Source: Flavobacterium agrisoli (GTDB taxonomy: Bacteria; Bacteroidota; Bacteroidia; Flavobacteriales; Flavobacteriaceae). From it: DNA of 64,000 nt. The notes beneath the pieces are model-generated. The model worked only from the letters and a program-made list of their open reading frames with translations, had not been told where the DNA came from and did not search any database. The position numbers and the translations under genes were made by a program. The DNA lies in the NCBI RefSeq assembly GCF_016522065.1, contig NZ_JAEHFV010000002.1, positions 248,001 through 312,000 on the forward strand. Direction: 5' to 3'. Position 1 is the stretch's first letter. Each line of letters begins with the position of its first letter. Of the stretch, positions 56,119 to 64,000 are shown piece by piece.

Positions 56119-57897
56119 ATGAAAAATCTTTTGATCTATATCGTTTTGTTGTGGTCTACTTTGGCACTCGCTCAAAACGAACAACTCGCCCAATATTACT
56201 ACGAAAGAGGCGACTTTGAAAAAGCTAAAATTAGCTACGAAGAACTGTTAAAAGCCTCGCCTTCTAACACCCAATATTTTCTTCGCACTATTGATTGTTA
56301 CCAGCAATTACAACAATACGATTTGGCTGAAAAAACAATTGAGTCCCGTTTTAACAAATACAAACAAGGTGCTTATTTAGTCGAATTGGGTTACAATTAC
56401 CAATTGCAAAAAAACGATTCCAAAGCCAATCAATATTACAATCAGGCTATCGAAAAAATTGCACAAAACCCAAATGAAGTTTACGGCATTGCCAATTCTT
56501 TCGAAAAAAAAGTACTGCTCGAATATGCTTTAAAAGCCTATCAAACCGCTACAAAAGCACAACCACAATACAATTTTAATTTTCAAATTGGATTGCTCTA
56601 CGGGCAATTAGGCAAAACCGATTTGATGATTGATACGTTGCTCGACGAATCTTTTCAAAACCAAGAAAACAGCAATTTGATTCAAATGCAATTGTCACGC
56701 TATATGAGCGAAGCATTGGAAAGTGGTTTTAGCGATGCCTTGCGTAAAGCCTTAATTCTTCGCACGCAAAAAAACCAAGATATTTTTTGGAACCACTATT
56801 TGAGTTGGTTTTATGTGCAACAAAAAGAATTTGGAAAAGCATTTGTACAAGAAAAAGCCATTTACAAACGCAATCCAGAATCGTTGGCGAGTATTCTCAA
56901 TTTAGCTCAATTTGCTTTAGACGAAGACGATGAAACGGCCGCACAAGAAATTTTGACTTTTGTAACCGAAAACACAACCAATCCAGATATTCTCATTCCG
57001 GCCAATGCCGATTTGATGACCATTAAAATTGAGCAAGCTACGGAGAAGGATTATCCACAACTCAAAACCGAATTGGAAGCCTTATTGCAACAATTCGAAA
57101 TTAACCCGAATACCTTATCTTTGCAGCTTATTCAAGCGCATTTTACGGCTTTTAATTTAAAGAAACCGGAAGAAGCGAGAAAAATGGTGCAAAACGCCCT
57201 CGAATTACCGCTGAACAATTATCAAATTGCCGATGCTAAAATGGAATTGGCTGATATTTTGCTCTTTGAAGAAAAATTCAATCAAGCTTTATTGTATTAT
57301 TCGCAAATAGAACTTGATTTAAAAAATGATGTTTTGGCGCACGAAGCCAGTTTAAAAGCCGCTAAAACAAGCTATTTTAAAACCGATTTTGTTTGGGCTT
57401 TAAAACAATTTAAGACTTTAAAATCGGCCAGCACACAACTTATTGCCAACGATGCGCTAGAATATTTTTTATTGATAAACGACAACACCATTGCCGACTC
57501 AACACAAGTGGCCTTAAAGGCTTTTGCAAAAGGCGATTATTTGGTTTATCAAAACCGCCAAGACGAAGCTGTAGCGCAGTTTCAATTGGTTTTAAAAGCA
57601 TTTAAAGGCAACGAAATTGAAAGTGTTACGCTGCTTCGTTTGGGTCAAACCTACGAAAAATTACAGCAATATGATTTGGCTTTGGCTCAGTATCAAACTA
57701 TTATTGACCAACACAAAGAAAGCATTTACAGCGACGAAGCCTTATTTTTTTCGGCCGAAATTTATAACGAAAAATTACACAATCCCGATAAAGCAAAGCC
57801 CTTGTACGAAAAAATCATTTTCAACCATCAAGACAGCATTTACTTTGTTGAAGCACGAAAAAAATACCGCGCCCTTCGCGGCGACAGCAATTTATAA
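56119..57897 (+). CDS. Exported TPR-repeat protein
   Basis: 592 residues. Signal peptide MKNLLIYIVLLWSTLALAQ, then TPR and Sel1-like helices along the whole length (LAQYYYERGDFEKAKISYEELLKASP, YLVELGYNYQLQKNDSKANQYYNQAI, LLRLGQTYEKLQQYDLALAQYQTII, DEALFFSAEIYNEKLHNPDKAKPLYEKII). No catalytic domain. Probably a periplasmic scaffold; partner unknown. Confidence 0.85.
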   Translation: MKNLLIYIVLLWSTLALAQNEQLAQYYYERGDFEKAKISYEELLKASPSNTQYFLRTIDCYQQLQQYDLAEKTIESRFNKYKQGAYLVELGYNYQLQKNDSKANQYYNQAIEKIAQNPNEVYGIANSFEKKVLLEYALKAYQTATKAQPQYNFNFQIGLLYGQLGKTDLMIDTLLDESFQNQENSNLIQMQLSRYMSEALESGFSDALRKALILRTQKNQDIFWNHYLSWFYVQQKEFGKAFVQEKAIYKRNPESLASILNLAQFALDEDDETAAQEILTFVTENTTNPDILIPANADLMTIKIEQATEKDYPQLKTELEALLQQFEINPNTLSLQLIQAHFTAFNLKKPEEARKMVQNALELPLNNYQIADAKMELADILLFEEKFNQALLYYSQIELDLKNDVLAHEASLKAAKTSYFKTDFVWALKQFKTLKSASTQLIANDALEYFLLINDNTIADSTQVALKAFAKGDYLVYQNRQDEAVAQFQLVLKAFKGNEIESVTLLRLGQTYEKLQQYDLALAQYQTIIDQHKESIYSDEALFFSAEIYNEKLHNPDKAKPLYEKIIFNHQDSIYFVEARKKYRALRGDSNL

Positions 57898-57946
57898 AAC
57901 AGAAAGAAGTTAACGTTTTAATCCAAACGTTATAAAAAATATACTC

Positions 57947-58258
57947 ATGATTATATACAACGTAACAACCAATATACACGAAAGCGTGCATGACCAATGG
58001 TTAAACTGGATGCAAAAAACGCACATTCCTGCCGTTTTGAATACCAAAATATTCAGCTCGGCGCGTATGGTAAAAGTTTTAGTTGAAGAAGAAATGGGCG
58101 GTATTACCTACTCGACCCAATATGTAACCGACAGTAAAGCTTCTTTAGAAGAATTTTATCAAAAACACCAAGCGCAATTGGATCAAGAAGCCTTACAATT
58201 ATTTGCCGACAAAATGCTTTCCTTTCGTACCGAATTGGAAGTAGTTTCAGAGCATTAA
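57947..58258 (+). CDS. DUF4286 protein
   Basis: 103 residues. Starts MIIYNVTTNIHESVHDQWLNWMQ, with the DUF4286 pattern of a ferredoxin-like alpha-beta dimer, similar in look to antibiotic-biosynthesis monooxygenase-fold proteins. Function unknown. Lies between the TPR gene and rsmA on the same strand with gaps of ~50 bases, suggesting an operon. Confidence 0.78.
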   Translation: MIIYNVTTNIHESVHDQWLNWMQKTHIPAVLNTKIFSSARMVKVLVEEEMGGITYSTQYVTDSKASLEEFYQKHQAQLDQEALQLFADKMLSFRTELEVVSEH

Positions 58259-58313
58259 TATCTAAAAATGAAATCGTTGAGACTACAAACTAGGCTCATA
58301 AAAATGCAGCAAA

Positions 58314-59093
58314 ATGGAAAAAGTTAAAGCTAAAAAACACCTAGGACAACATTTCTTAAAAGATGAAAGCATTGCCAAAGACATTGCCGACTCATTAAGC
58401 CTTCAAGGCTACAATTCGGTCTTAGAAATTGGACCTGGAATGGGCGTGCTCACCAAATATTTGCTCGAAAAACCCATTACGACCTATGTCATTGAAATAG
58501 ACACCGAATCAGTAACCTATTTAGAAGCCAATTATCCCAAATTGCATGATAAAATTATTTCGAAAGATTTTTTAAGATACGATGTAAACGAAATTTTTAA
58601 AGGCGAACAATTTGCCATAATTGGAAATTTCCCTTATAATATTTCGAGTCAAATTGTTTTTAGAGCTTTGGAATTGCGAAACCAAATTCCGGAATTTTCG
58701 GGGATGTTTCAAAAAGAAGTTGCCGAGAGAATTTGCGAGAAAAAAGGTTCCAAAACCTACGGCATTTTATCGGTTTTAGCCCAAGCTTTTTATGATACGC
58801 AATATTTATTTACGGTTGATGAAAATGTGTTTAATCCACCTCCAAAAGTAAAATCGGGTGTCATGATTATGAAACGTAAAGAAGATTTTAGTTTGCCTTG
58901 CAGCGAAAAATTATTTTTTACAGTAGTAAAAACAGCCTTTCAGCAACGCCGAAAAACATTACGTAACAGTTTGAAAACATTGCAACTATCCGACAATTTG
59001 AGAGAAGATACTATCTTTGACAAACGCCCAGAACAATTGAGCGTGGAAGAATTTATTGCACTAACTCAAAAAATAGAAGCCGATGGAATTTAA
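58314..59093 (+). CDS. rsmA: 16S rRNA dimethyladenosine transferase (KsgA)
   Basis: 259 residues. SAM-binding motif [15 protein letters not shown], catalytic [13 protein letters not shown], and C-terminal [16 protein letters not shown]. Dimethylates two adjacent adenosines near the 3' end of 16S rRNA during 30S assembly. Its last 11 bases overlap mgtE, implying translational coupling. Confidence 0.97.
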   Translation: MEKVKAKKHLGQHFLKDESIAKDIADSLSLQGYNSVLEIGPGMGVLTKYLLEKPITTYVIEIDTESVTYLEANYPKLHDKIISKDFLRYDVNEIFKGEQFAIIGNFPYNISSQIVFRALELRNQIPEFSGMFQKEVAERICEKKGSKTYGILSVLAQAFYDTQYLFTVDENVFNPPPKVKSGVMIMKRKEDFSLPCSEKLFFTVVKTAFQQRRKTLRNSLKTLQLSDNLREDTIFDKRPEQLSVEEFIALTQKIEADGI

Positions 59094-60432
59094 AGTTAGT
59101 AAAGAATTAATTGCCGAATTAGAAAAACATATCGCCGAAAAAAACGACAAAGAATTGGCCGTTTTAATGAACGATATGCACCATGCTGATATCGCCGAAA
59201 TTCTGGATGAATTAGATTTTGAAGATGCCACTTATATTTTTAAGGTTTTAGATAGCGATCAAACCGCCGAAATTTTATTAGAATTAGAAGACGATTTACG
59301 TGAAAATATTTTAAGTCGCCTTTCGCCTAAAGAAATCGCCGAAGAGCTGGATGAATTAGATACCAATGACGCTGCCGATATTATTGCCGAATTATCGCAA
59401 GAAATAAAAGCGGAAGTTATCAACGAGTTGATGGACGTAGAACACGCCAAAGACATTGTTGACTTGTTGCGTTACGACGAGAATTCGGCCGGAGGATTAA
59501 TGGGGAAAGAGCTTGTAAAAGTCAATGAAAACTGGAATGTGCTAACTTGTGTAAAAGAAATGCGTATTCAGGCCGAAAACGTTTCGCGAGTACATTCTAT
59601 CTATGTGGTAGATGATGAAAACCGATTAAAAGGCAGACTTTCGTTAAAAGATTTACTTACAACCTCAACTAAAACGCAAATTTCGGACATTTACATCCGG
59701 AAATTAAACTTTGTAAATGTAGATACCGACGATGTAGAAGTAGCGCGTATCATGCAAAAATACGATTTGGAGGCTATACCGGTAGTAGACGAATTAGGTC
59801 GCTTGGTTGGCCGTATTACCATTGACGATATCGTAGATGTAATCAAGGAGGAAGCCGATAAAGATTACCAAATGGCGGCGGGTATTACACAAGATATTGA
59901 AACCAACGATAGCATTGTAGAATTAATTAGAGCGCGCTTACCTTGGCTTTTAATTGGGTTTGTTATTGAAATTATTGCTTCGTTTGTACTTAAAGACAAC
60001 GAACGTGCTTTTGAAAAATACACTACCCTTATCATTTTTGTGCCTTTGCTTTCGGCCACAGCCGGAAATATTGGCGTACAGGCCTCCGCAATAGTGGTAC
60101 AAGGTTTGGCTAACGGAACTTTAAAAGAATTTAGCAGCAATTATTTTAGTAAAGAAATAACCGTTTCTATGGTTTCGGGAACTATAATTTCGCTATTGTT
60201 ATTGGTGTATCATTCCCTTATGTACCAACAATATTTAGTGGGATTTGCCATTTCAATCTCGATGATTGTGGTTATTTTATTTGCCGCCACGTTGGGGACA
60301 TTAGTGCCTTTATTTTTACACAAAAACAAAATAGACCCCGCTATTGCTACAGGTCCGTTTATTACTACCAGCAACGATGTTTTTGGCATTATGCTGTATT
60401 TTTGGGTCGCCAAATTAATTCTCGGCTTTTAA
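59083..60432 (+). CDS. mgtE: Magnesium transporter MgtE
   Basis: 449 residues. N-terminal superhelical domain ([40 protein letters not shown]), two CBS domains (~130-255, [37 protein letters not shown]), then five membrane helices with the pore signature [18 protein letters not shown]. Magnesium gates the channel through the cytosolic domains. ATG lies inside rsmA. Confidence 0.97.
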   Translation: MEFKVSKELIAELEKHIAEKNDKELAVLMNDMHHADIAEILDELDFEDATYIFKVLDSDQTAEILLELEDDLRENILSRLSPKEIAEELDELDTNDAADIIAELSQEIKAEVINELMDVEHAKDIVDLLRYDENSAGGLMGKELVKVNENWNVLTCVKEMRIQAENVSRVHSIYVVDDENRLKGRLSLKDLLTTSTKTQISDIYIRKLNFVNVDTDDVEVARIMQKYDLEAIPVVDELGRLVGRITIDDIVDVIKEEADKDYQMAAGITQDIETNDSIVELIRARLPWLLIGFVIEIIASFVLKDNERAFEKYTTLIIFVPLLSATAGNIGVQASAIVVQGLANGTLKEFSSNYFSKEITVSMVSGTIISLLLLVYHSLMYQQYLVGFAISISMIVVILFAATLGTLVPLFLHKNKIDPAIATGPFITTSNDVFGIMLYFWVAKLILGF

Positions 60433-60477
60433 TCCCTTTAAAAATTAACTAACCAAAACATATAATAAAAAACAACA

Positions 60478-61257
60478 ATGAAAGTACACATTATAGGCGG
60501 AGGAAACTTAGGTGTTTCTATTGCCGTTGGAATTGCCAAATTTTCAAAAAACAACCAAGTAACCGTAACACGCCGAAATACCGCCAGTATTTTGCATTTA
60601 AAAGAATTAGGAATTACGGTTTCATCCGATAATAAACATCAAATTCAAGAGGCCGATGTGGTTATTTTAACCATCAAACCCTATCAGGTAGACACCGTTT
60701 TAGCCGAAATTTTACCCGTCATTCAGAACAAAACAATTGCCTCGGCTGTGAGTGGGTTGTCGTTAGAAATGTTGCAAACCAAAACAAACAATACTTTGCC
60801 AGTAGTTCGTATCATGCCAAATATTGCGGCACAATTTGGCGAATCGGCCACCTGTATTTCGTATCCAGAAAAATACAAAGAAGCTGCTTTACCGTTGGTT
60901 GATTTATTTCAGAATTTAGGAACCGCCCCTGTTATTGACGAAAAATTAATGGATGCTGCAACCGTTTTAGGCGCCTGCGGAACGGCTTATGCTTTACGTT
61001 ATGTTCGTGCCTCTATGCAAGCCGGAATCGAAATCGGTTTTGATTCGCAAACCGCATTAGCTATTGCTGCACAAACCGTAAAAGGAGCTGCACAAATGTT
61101 ATTAGAAGAAAAAGTACATCCCGAACAATTGATTGACCGCGTAACAACGCCTCAAGGTTGTACCATCGTAGGATTAAACGAAATGGAACACAACGGGTTT
61201 AGTTCTTCGTTAATCAAAGGAATCAAAACATCGTTAAATCAAATTAAAGGAAATTAA
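60478..61257 (+). CDS. proC: Pyrroline-5-carboxylate reductase
   Basis: 259 residues. NAD(P)-binding IIGGGNLGVSIAVGI, then VVILTIKPYQV, VVRIMPNIAAQFGESATCI and C-terminal GAAQMLLEEKVHPEQLIDRVTTPQGCTIVGLNEME. Reduces P5C to proline. No other proline genes nearby. Ten bases before the GH43 gene, so perhaps co-transcribed. Confidence 0.96.
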   Translation: MKVHIIGGGNLGVSIAVGIAKFSKNNQVTVTRRNTASILHLKELGITVSSDNKHQIQEADVVILTIKPYQVDTVLAEILPVIQNKTIASAVSGLSLEMLQTKTNNTLPVVRIMPNIAAQFGESATCISYPEKYKEAALPLVDLFQNLGTAPVIDEKLMDAATVLGACGTAYALRYVRASMQAGIEIGFDSQTALAIAAQTVKGAAQMLLEEKVHPEQLIDRVTTPQGCTIVGLNEMEHNGFSSSLIKGIKTSLNQIKGN

Positions 61258-61267
61258 AATCCAAATT

Positions 61268-62227
61268 ATGATCTACAAACGCTTTTTACTTGGTATTTTA
61301 CTCATATCCACTTTAGCAACTTTGGCTCAAAATCCGTTAAATTTTGGCAGTAACATCAAAACAGCCGATCCCTCTGCTCACGTTTGGAAAGATGGTAAAA
61401 TGTACCTTTATACTTCCCATGATATCGAATGCCAACCCGATTTTTTTATGAAAGACTGGCATGTTTTTTCCTCGAGCGATTTGGTAAACTGGACCGATCA
61501 CGGCGCTTGTATGACAGTAGACGATTTAACTTGGGCCGATAATTTTGCTTGGGCTCCCGATTGTGCTTACAAAAACGGCAAATATTATTTTTGTTTTCCG
61601 GCCGGGAATGGTTTCAAAGACCGTGTTAATCCAAAAAACAGTACCAAATGGATGGGAATAGGCATTGCGGTTAGCGATTCGCCTACTGGTCCTTTTAAAG
61701 ACGCTATAGGAAAACCGCTTTGGACCAAACCTTACGCCAATGACCCTTGCTTATTTATTGATGATGATGGCAAAGGTTATATCTACTTTAATGGTGGAGG
61801 CGATTATTTGGTTGCGGAAATGGCAGCTGATTTATTAAGTGTAAAAGGCGATTTGTACACCATGGATATGGGCGGTTACAAACCCAAAAGAGAAGGTCCT
61901 TGGGTTTTTAAACGCAAGGGGATTTATTATTATACGATGCCAGAAGACAATCAGATTTTGACGTATTATACAGCACAATCTCCAAAAGGCCCTTGGAAAT
62001 ACCAAGGTGTGATTATGGATGAAGAAAACGACAGCAACAACCATCACTCTATCGTAGAATTTAAAGGAAAATGGGTTTTGTTTTACCACAAATGGATTGA
62101 AGACAAAACCTCCGATTGTAATAAGAAGCAACGCGTTACTTGCGCCGAAAATCTTTATTTTAATGAAGATGGCACTATTCAAAAAATAGTCAGAACCGAT
62201 AAAGGCGTGGGCAATACCTTCAAATAA
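61268..62227 (+). CDS. GH43 family glycoside hydrolase, exported
   Basis: 319 residues. Signal peptide ends near TLAQN. Five-bladed propeller features: general base Asp34 (ADPSAHVWKDGKMYLYTSHD), pKa-modulating Asp in KPYANDPCLFIDDDG, and acid Glu in KREGPWVFKRKGIYYY. Likely alpha-L-arabinofuranosidase or beta-xylosidase. It is not beside a SusC/SusD pair; 51 kb away is the GH2/GH31 locus, which it could complement. Confidence 0.9.
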   Translation: MIYKRFLLGILLISTLATLAQNPLNFGSNIKTADPSAHVWKDGKMYLYTSHDIECQPDFFMKDWHVFSSSDLVNWTDHGACMTVDDLTWADNFAWAPDCAYKNGKYYFCFPAGNGFKDRVNPKNSTKWMGIGIAVSDSPTGPFKDAIGKPLWTKPYANDPCLFIDDDGKGYIYFNGGGDYLVAEMAADLLSVKGDLYTMDMGGYKPKREGPWVFKRKGIYYYTMPEDNQILTYYTAQSPKGPWKYQGVIMDEENDSNNHHSIVEFKGKWVLFYHKWIEDKTSDCNKKQRVTCAENLYFNEDGTIQKIVRTDKGVGNTFK

Positions 62228-62232
62228 AAATC

Positions 62233-62272
62233 AAAAAAGGACTTTCAAACACAATGAAAGTCCTTTTTTTTT
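62233..62272. terminator. Bidirectional terminator between the GH43 gene and nhaA
   Basis: Perfect 15-base stem AAAAAAGGACTTTCA/TGAAAGTCCTTTTTT, seven-base loop, more T following. Serves both convergent genes. Confidence 0.92.
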
Positions 62273-62287
62273 AACTAAACTCTAAAA

Positions 62288-63460
62288 TTAATTTTGATGC
62301 TGATGTACCACTCGTGTTTTTTTGGTTTTCGATTTTAGAATAGAATTCAAATAAACGAATCCGAAAAATCCAGAAGTTAAGGAGGCAATTAAAATGGCTA
62401 TTTTGGAATAGGTAATAATTTCGGGATCTGAAAAAGCCAAAATGGTTACAAAAATAGACATGGTAAAACCTATACCGCCCAACATTCCGGCTCCTAAAAT
62501 ATGCTTCCATTTAAGATCAACTGGCAATGCACAAACGCCCACTGTTACACTTAAAAAAGCAAATAATAAAATTCCAACCGGTTTTCCTACAACCAATCCT
62601 AAGATGATTCCGAATGCATTTAAGTGCGTTAAACCTTCGTGCCAATCGGAGCCAATTGCAATACAAGTATTGGCCAAAGCAAATAAGGGCAAAATAAAAA
62701 AGGAAACGGGTTTGTGTAAAAAATGCTGTAATTTATACGAGCTCGTTCTTGGTCCCCCGCCCGAAAACGGAATTACAAATGCCAATAAAACTCCGGTAAT
62801 AGTAGCATGAACACCCGAGGTTAACATGTAGTACCACATAATAGCACCTCCGATTAAATACGGAATTAAATTTTGAACTTTCATTCGGTTTAAGATGAAC
62901 AAAAATCCCATAATGCCGCCAGCAATTGCCAAATTTAAAAACGCAATACTTTTGGTATAAAAAATGGCAATGACCAAAATAGCGCCCAAATCATCAATTA
63001 CAGCCAAAGCCGTTAAAAATACTTTTAAAGAGCTTGGCACTCTATTTCCTAACAGCGACAATATTCCGATAGCAAAAGCAATATCGGTCGCCATCGGGAT
63101 TCCAGCTCCGCTTTGAGTTGCCGTTCCATAATTCAACAACAAATACAAACCCGCCGGAACCAACATACCACCTAAAGCACCAAAAATAGGCAAAGCCGCA
63201 TTTTTAATACTCGACAATTCTCCTTTGTAAATTTCGCGTTCTAATTCGAGTCCGATTAACAAAAAGAAAATGGTCATCAAACCATCATTAATCCAATCGG
63301 TTACTGTATGATGGCCGATATGCGTGTTCCAAAAACCAATATAATCGGCAGATACACTTGAGTTGGCCAGAAAAAGAGATAGTAAGGTTACAAATATCAA
63401 GAGTACACCTCCCGATTTTTCGTTTTCAAAAAAGACTTTGAATGTTTTAGTTAATTTCAT
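62288..63460 (-). CDS. nhaA: Na+/H+ antiporter NhaA
   Basis: 390 residues, about 12 membrane helices. NhaA hallmarks: NDGLMTIFFLLIGLELEREI, PMATDIAFAIGILSLLG, the DDLGAILVIAIFY pair of Asp residues that bind Na+, and LGAGMLGGIGFTMSIFV near the C-terminus. Exchanges Na+ for protons at the inner membrane. A TAACTTTG box is at 63513-63520. Confidence 0.97.
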   Translation of the reverse strand: MKLTKTFKVFFENEKSGGVLLIFVTLLSLFLANSSVSADYIGFWNTHIGHHTVTDWINDGLMTIFFLLIGLELEREIYKGELSSIKNAALPIFGALGGMLVPAGLYLLLNYGTATQSGAGIPMATDIAFAIGILSLLGNRVPSSLKVFLTALAVIDDLGAILVIAIFYTKSIAFLNLAIAGGIMGFLFILNRMKVQNLIPYLIGGAIMWYYMLTSGVHATITGVLLAFVIPFSGGGPRTSSYKLQHFLHKPVSFFILPLFALANTCIAIGSDWHEGLTHLNAFGIILGLVVGKPVGILLFAFLSVTVGVCALPVDLKWKHILGAGMLGGIGFTMSIFVTILAFSDPEIITYSKIAILIASLTSGFFGFVYLNSILKSKTKKTRVVHQHQN

Positions 63461-63644
63461 TATAAAATAGGCTTGTTTTGGTATGATATTAGGCGAAAAA
63501 TTGCATAATTTTCAAAGTTAAAAAAATATCACCAATAAAAAATGAAACCGCTCCCTTTTCGAAAAAAACAAAATGGAATTGCATTTTCAATTTTTATAGC
63601 AACATCCGAAATACTTTTCAAAATAAATAGCACCCTTTTTTTGA

Positions 63645-63652
63645 TAACTTTG
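63645..63652 (+). promoter_or_regulatory. -7 box TAACTTTG of the dehydrogenase gene
   Basis: Perfect TAnnTTTG ending four bases before the ATG at 63657, another near-leaderless arrangement. Confidence 0.5.
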
Positions 63653-63656
63653 TATT

Positions 63657-64000
63657 ATGAAACAAAAAATCCTACATATAGACAGCAATCATCCAGTACT
63701 TTGGAACGAACTCGAAGCCGCTGGATTTGAAAATTACGCCGATTTTACTTCTTCAAAAGAAGAAATCGAAGCTAAAATTAAAGATTATCATGGCATCGTT
63801 ATTCGCAGTCGATTTAAAATTGATTCGGTTTTTATTGATGCTGCACCGCAATTGCAATTTATAGCCCGAGTGGGTGCCGGATTAGAAAGCATTGATTGTG
63901 ACTATGCCGAAAAGAAAGGGATTCAGCTTATTGCTGCTCCCGAAGGCAACCGGAATGCTGTAGCCGAGCATACTTTGGGAATGATTTTATCTCTTTTTAA
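63657..64000 (+). CDS. D-2-hydroxyacid dehydrogenase, SerA-like (partial, 3' end outside window)
   Basis: 114 residues visible from ATG 63657: MKQKILHIDSNHPVLW ... GIVIRSRFKIDSVFIDAAPQL, FIARVGAGLESIDCDYAEK, LIAAPEGNRNAVAEHTLGMIL. This is the substrate-binding N-terminal domain of the family; the NAD-binding domain lies beyond the edge. Phosphoglycerate dehydrogenase is possible, but the family is broad. Confidence 0.88.
   Translation, partial: MKQKILHIDSNHPVLWNELEAAGFENYADFTSSKEEIEAKIKDYHGIVIRSRFKIDSVFIDAAPQLQFIARVGAGLESIDCDYAEKKGIQLIAAPEGNRNAVAEHTLGMILSLF

Overview
The window looks like a chromosomal segment of a Flavobacterium-like member of the Bacteroidota. The evidence is AT-rich DNA, a SusC/SusD pair, type IX secretion C-terminal domains, TPR histidine kinases, scarce Shine-Dalgarno sites and many -7 boxes of the form TAnnTTTG, some with a TTG about 19-22 bases upstream. 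I see no prophage, IS element, CRISPR array or rRNA operon.

Layout. 1-10048 (minus) is a glycan utilization locus: SusC, SusD, a PKD surface glycan-binding lipoprotein, a GH2 lipoprotein and a GH31 enzyme cut by the window edge. GH31 plus GH2 suggests xyloglucan-type or related galacto/xylo-oligosaccharides. A Nudix-fold NrtR/AraR-type regulator diverges from it across a ~500-bp intergenic region with a candidate operator. 11-15 kb carries lepA, an outer-membrane barrel and thiL. 15.3-19.4 kb (minus) holds a response regulator, a TPR histidine kinase, a small secreted protein with three 14-residue repeats, and a LytTR regulator whose receiver lacks the phospho-acceptor Asp. I regard this as the most interesting locus. 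19.5-32.5 kb has a DUF3575 protein, glyS, comF, a reprolysin-type secreted protease, ribF, a membrane protein, bioB, a delta-60-repeat exoprotein and recX. 32.5-36.8 kb is a biotin operon (bioF, bioD, bioA and a ketoacyl synthase). 36.9-40.4 kb has sod, pth, rplY and prs, followed by tRNA-Leu(CAA).

40.8-54.6 kb is the accessory stretch. It has a Lys/Cys-rich miniprotein, a NUMOD4/HNH-like protein beside a possible gene relic, two paralogous secreted proteins around a HAD phosphatase and a DMT transporter, metG, small membrane proteins, a duplicated CDGSH gene with one decayed copy, an outer-membrane gene interrupted by an in-frame TAG, and a patatin-like lipase. 54.8-64 kb is housekeeping: serS, a TPR protein, a DUF4286 protein, rsmA, mgtE, proC, an orphan GH43, nhaA and the start of a 2-hydroxyacid dehydrogenase.

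All family calls come from reading motifs by eye; no database search was run.
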